Source: Solirubrobacterales bacterium
Lineage (GTDB): Bacteria; Actinomycetota; Thermoleophilia; Solirubrobacterales; Solirubrobacteraceae
Direction of reading: 5' to 3'
Assembly: GCA_003244205.1 (NCBI GenBank)
Contig: QHBW01000019.1
Span: 128,582-170,030 of the forward strand
DNA length: 41,449 nt
Part shown: one piece after another, positions 41,334 through 41,449 of the stretch
How the letters are laid out: every line of letters starts with the position of its first letter
How positions within the stretch are numbered: the stretch's first letter is position 1
Made by a program: the position numbers and the translations under genes
The notes under the pieces: generated by a model
What the model was told of the DNA's origin: nothing
The model's input: only the letters and a program-made list of their open reading frames with translations
Databases searched by the model: none

Positions 41334-41449
41334 ATGGCACGGCCCACGGATTCCAACGAACAACTGCTCTGCTCCTTCTGCGGCAAGAGCCAGCGCCAGG
41401 TCAAGAAGCTGATCGCGGGTCCCGGGGTCTACATCTGCGACGAGTGCAT
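41334..41449 (+). CDS. clpX: ClpX, N-terminal zinc domain only (cut by window edge)
   Basis: The first 38 residues, [38 protein letters not shown], form the ClpX zinc-binding domain with Cys13, Cys16, Cys35 and Cys38. This domain dimerises and docks substrates and adaptors; the AAA+ part lies past the edge. GAGGGGAGAG lies just before the ATG. It is probably co-transcribed with clpP. Confidence 0.95.
   Translation, partial: MARPTDSNEQLLCSFCGKSQRQVKKLIAGPGVYICDEC

Overview
The window looks like a piece of a high-GC actinobacterial chromosome, most likely class Thermoleophilia (Solirubrobacterales-like). This is inferred from family content, not from a marker gene. Supporting signs are collagen-like GPR proteins with a short hydrophobic leader, a secreted Ig/lectin-like protein of the kind abundant in that class, a long sigma factor carrying a zinc-finger and membrane tail, MeaA-type mutase, and many leaderless genes. 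No rRNA, tRNA, CRISPR, prophage or insertion sequence was seen.

Layout. 1-5.4 kb: start of a ferredoxin-type reductase, a Usp-like protein, a cupin, a decayed DUF2269 gene, and an intact fusion of a membrane cytochrome b with a sulfite-oxidase-type molybdenum domain. 5.4-12.5 kb: a translationally coupled GH65 glycoside phosphorylase and beta-phosphoglucomutase, a frameshifted universal stress protein, then a redox block (SufR-like regulator, broken hemerythrin, catalase, DUF6457). 12.5-19.4 kb: an ABC permease meeting, stop to stop, its probable ATPase and a lipoprotein; a collapsed FG-GAP/FN3 gene; a large GT-C-like membrane protein; nicotinate phosphoribosyltransferase; a small membrane protein. 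19.5-23.5 kb: a leftward cell-surface block of sigma factor with anti-sigma-like tail, collagen-like protein and secreted Ig-like protein. 23.7-32.1 kb: a carbon-assimilation block of MeaA-type acyl-CoA mutase, its MeaB GTPase, an MBL hydrolase, ClpS and acetyl-CoA synthetase, interrupted by a DoxX/adenylate-cyclase chimera and an amine oxidase remnant. 32.1-38.7 kb: stress signalling (CsbD, RsbW-like anti-sigma ATPase, PfpI/DJ-1 protein, topoisomerase IB, response regulator, GAF-PP2C phosphatase). 38.7 kb to the end: housekeeping protein quality control (cold-shock protein, trigger factor, ClpP, start of ClpX).

How the parts may work together. Acs makes acetyl-CoA, and the MeaA-type mutase with MeaB belongs to the ethylmalonyl/methylmalonyl-CoA branch, so acetate or acyl-CoA assimilation is a plausible theme. 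Three promoters of SigB/SigF type (GTTT-like, 14 nt, GGGTAC) precede acs, csbD and a small membrane protein, and an RsbW-like kinase and an RsbU-like phosphatase lie nearby, consistent with a general-stress circuit.

Two structural themes stand out. First, about ten genes have a TANNNT box 6-10 nt before the start codon, implying leaderless mRNAs; in two divergent pairs the two -10 boxes overlap and share one TA step. Second, about eight genes are broken, many by a single-base length change in a short homopolymer. Either real gene decay or uncorrected indels in the assembly could explain these. The remaining long genes are intact.
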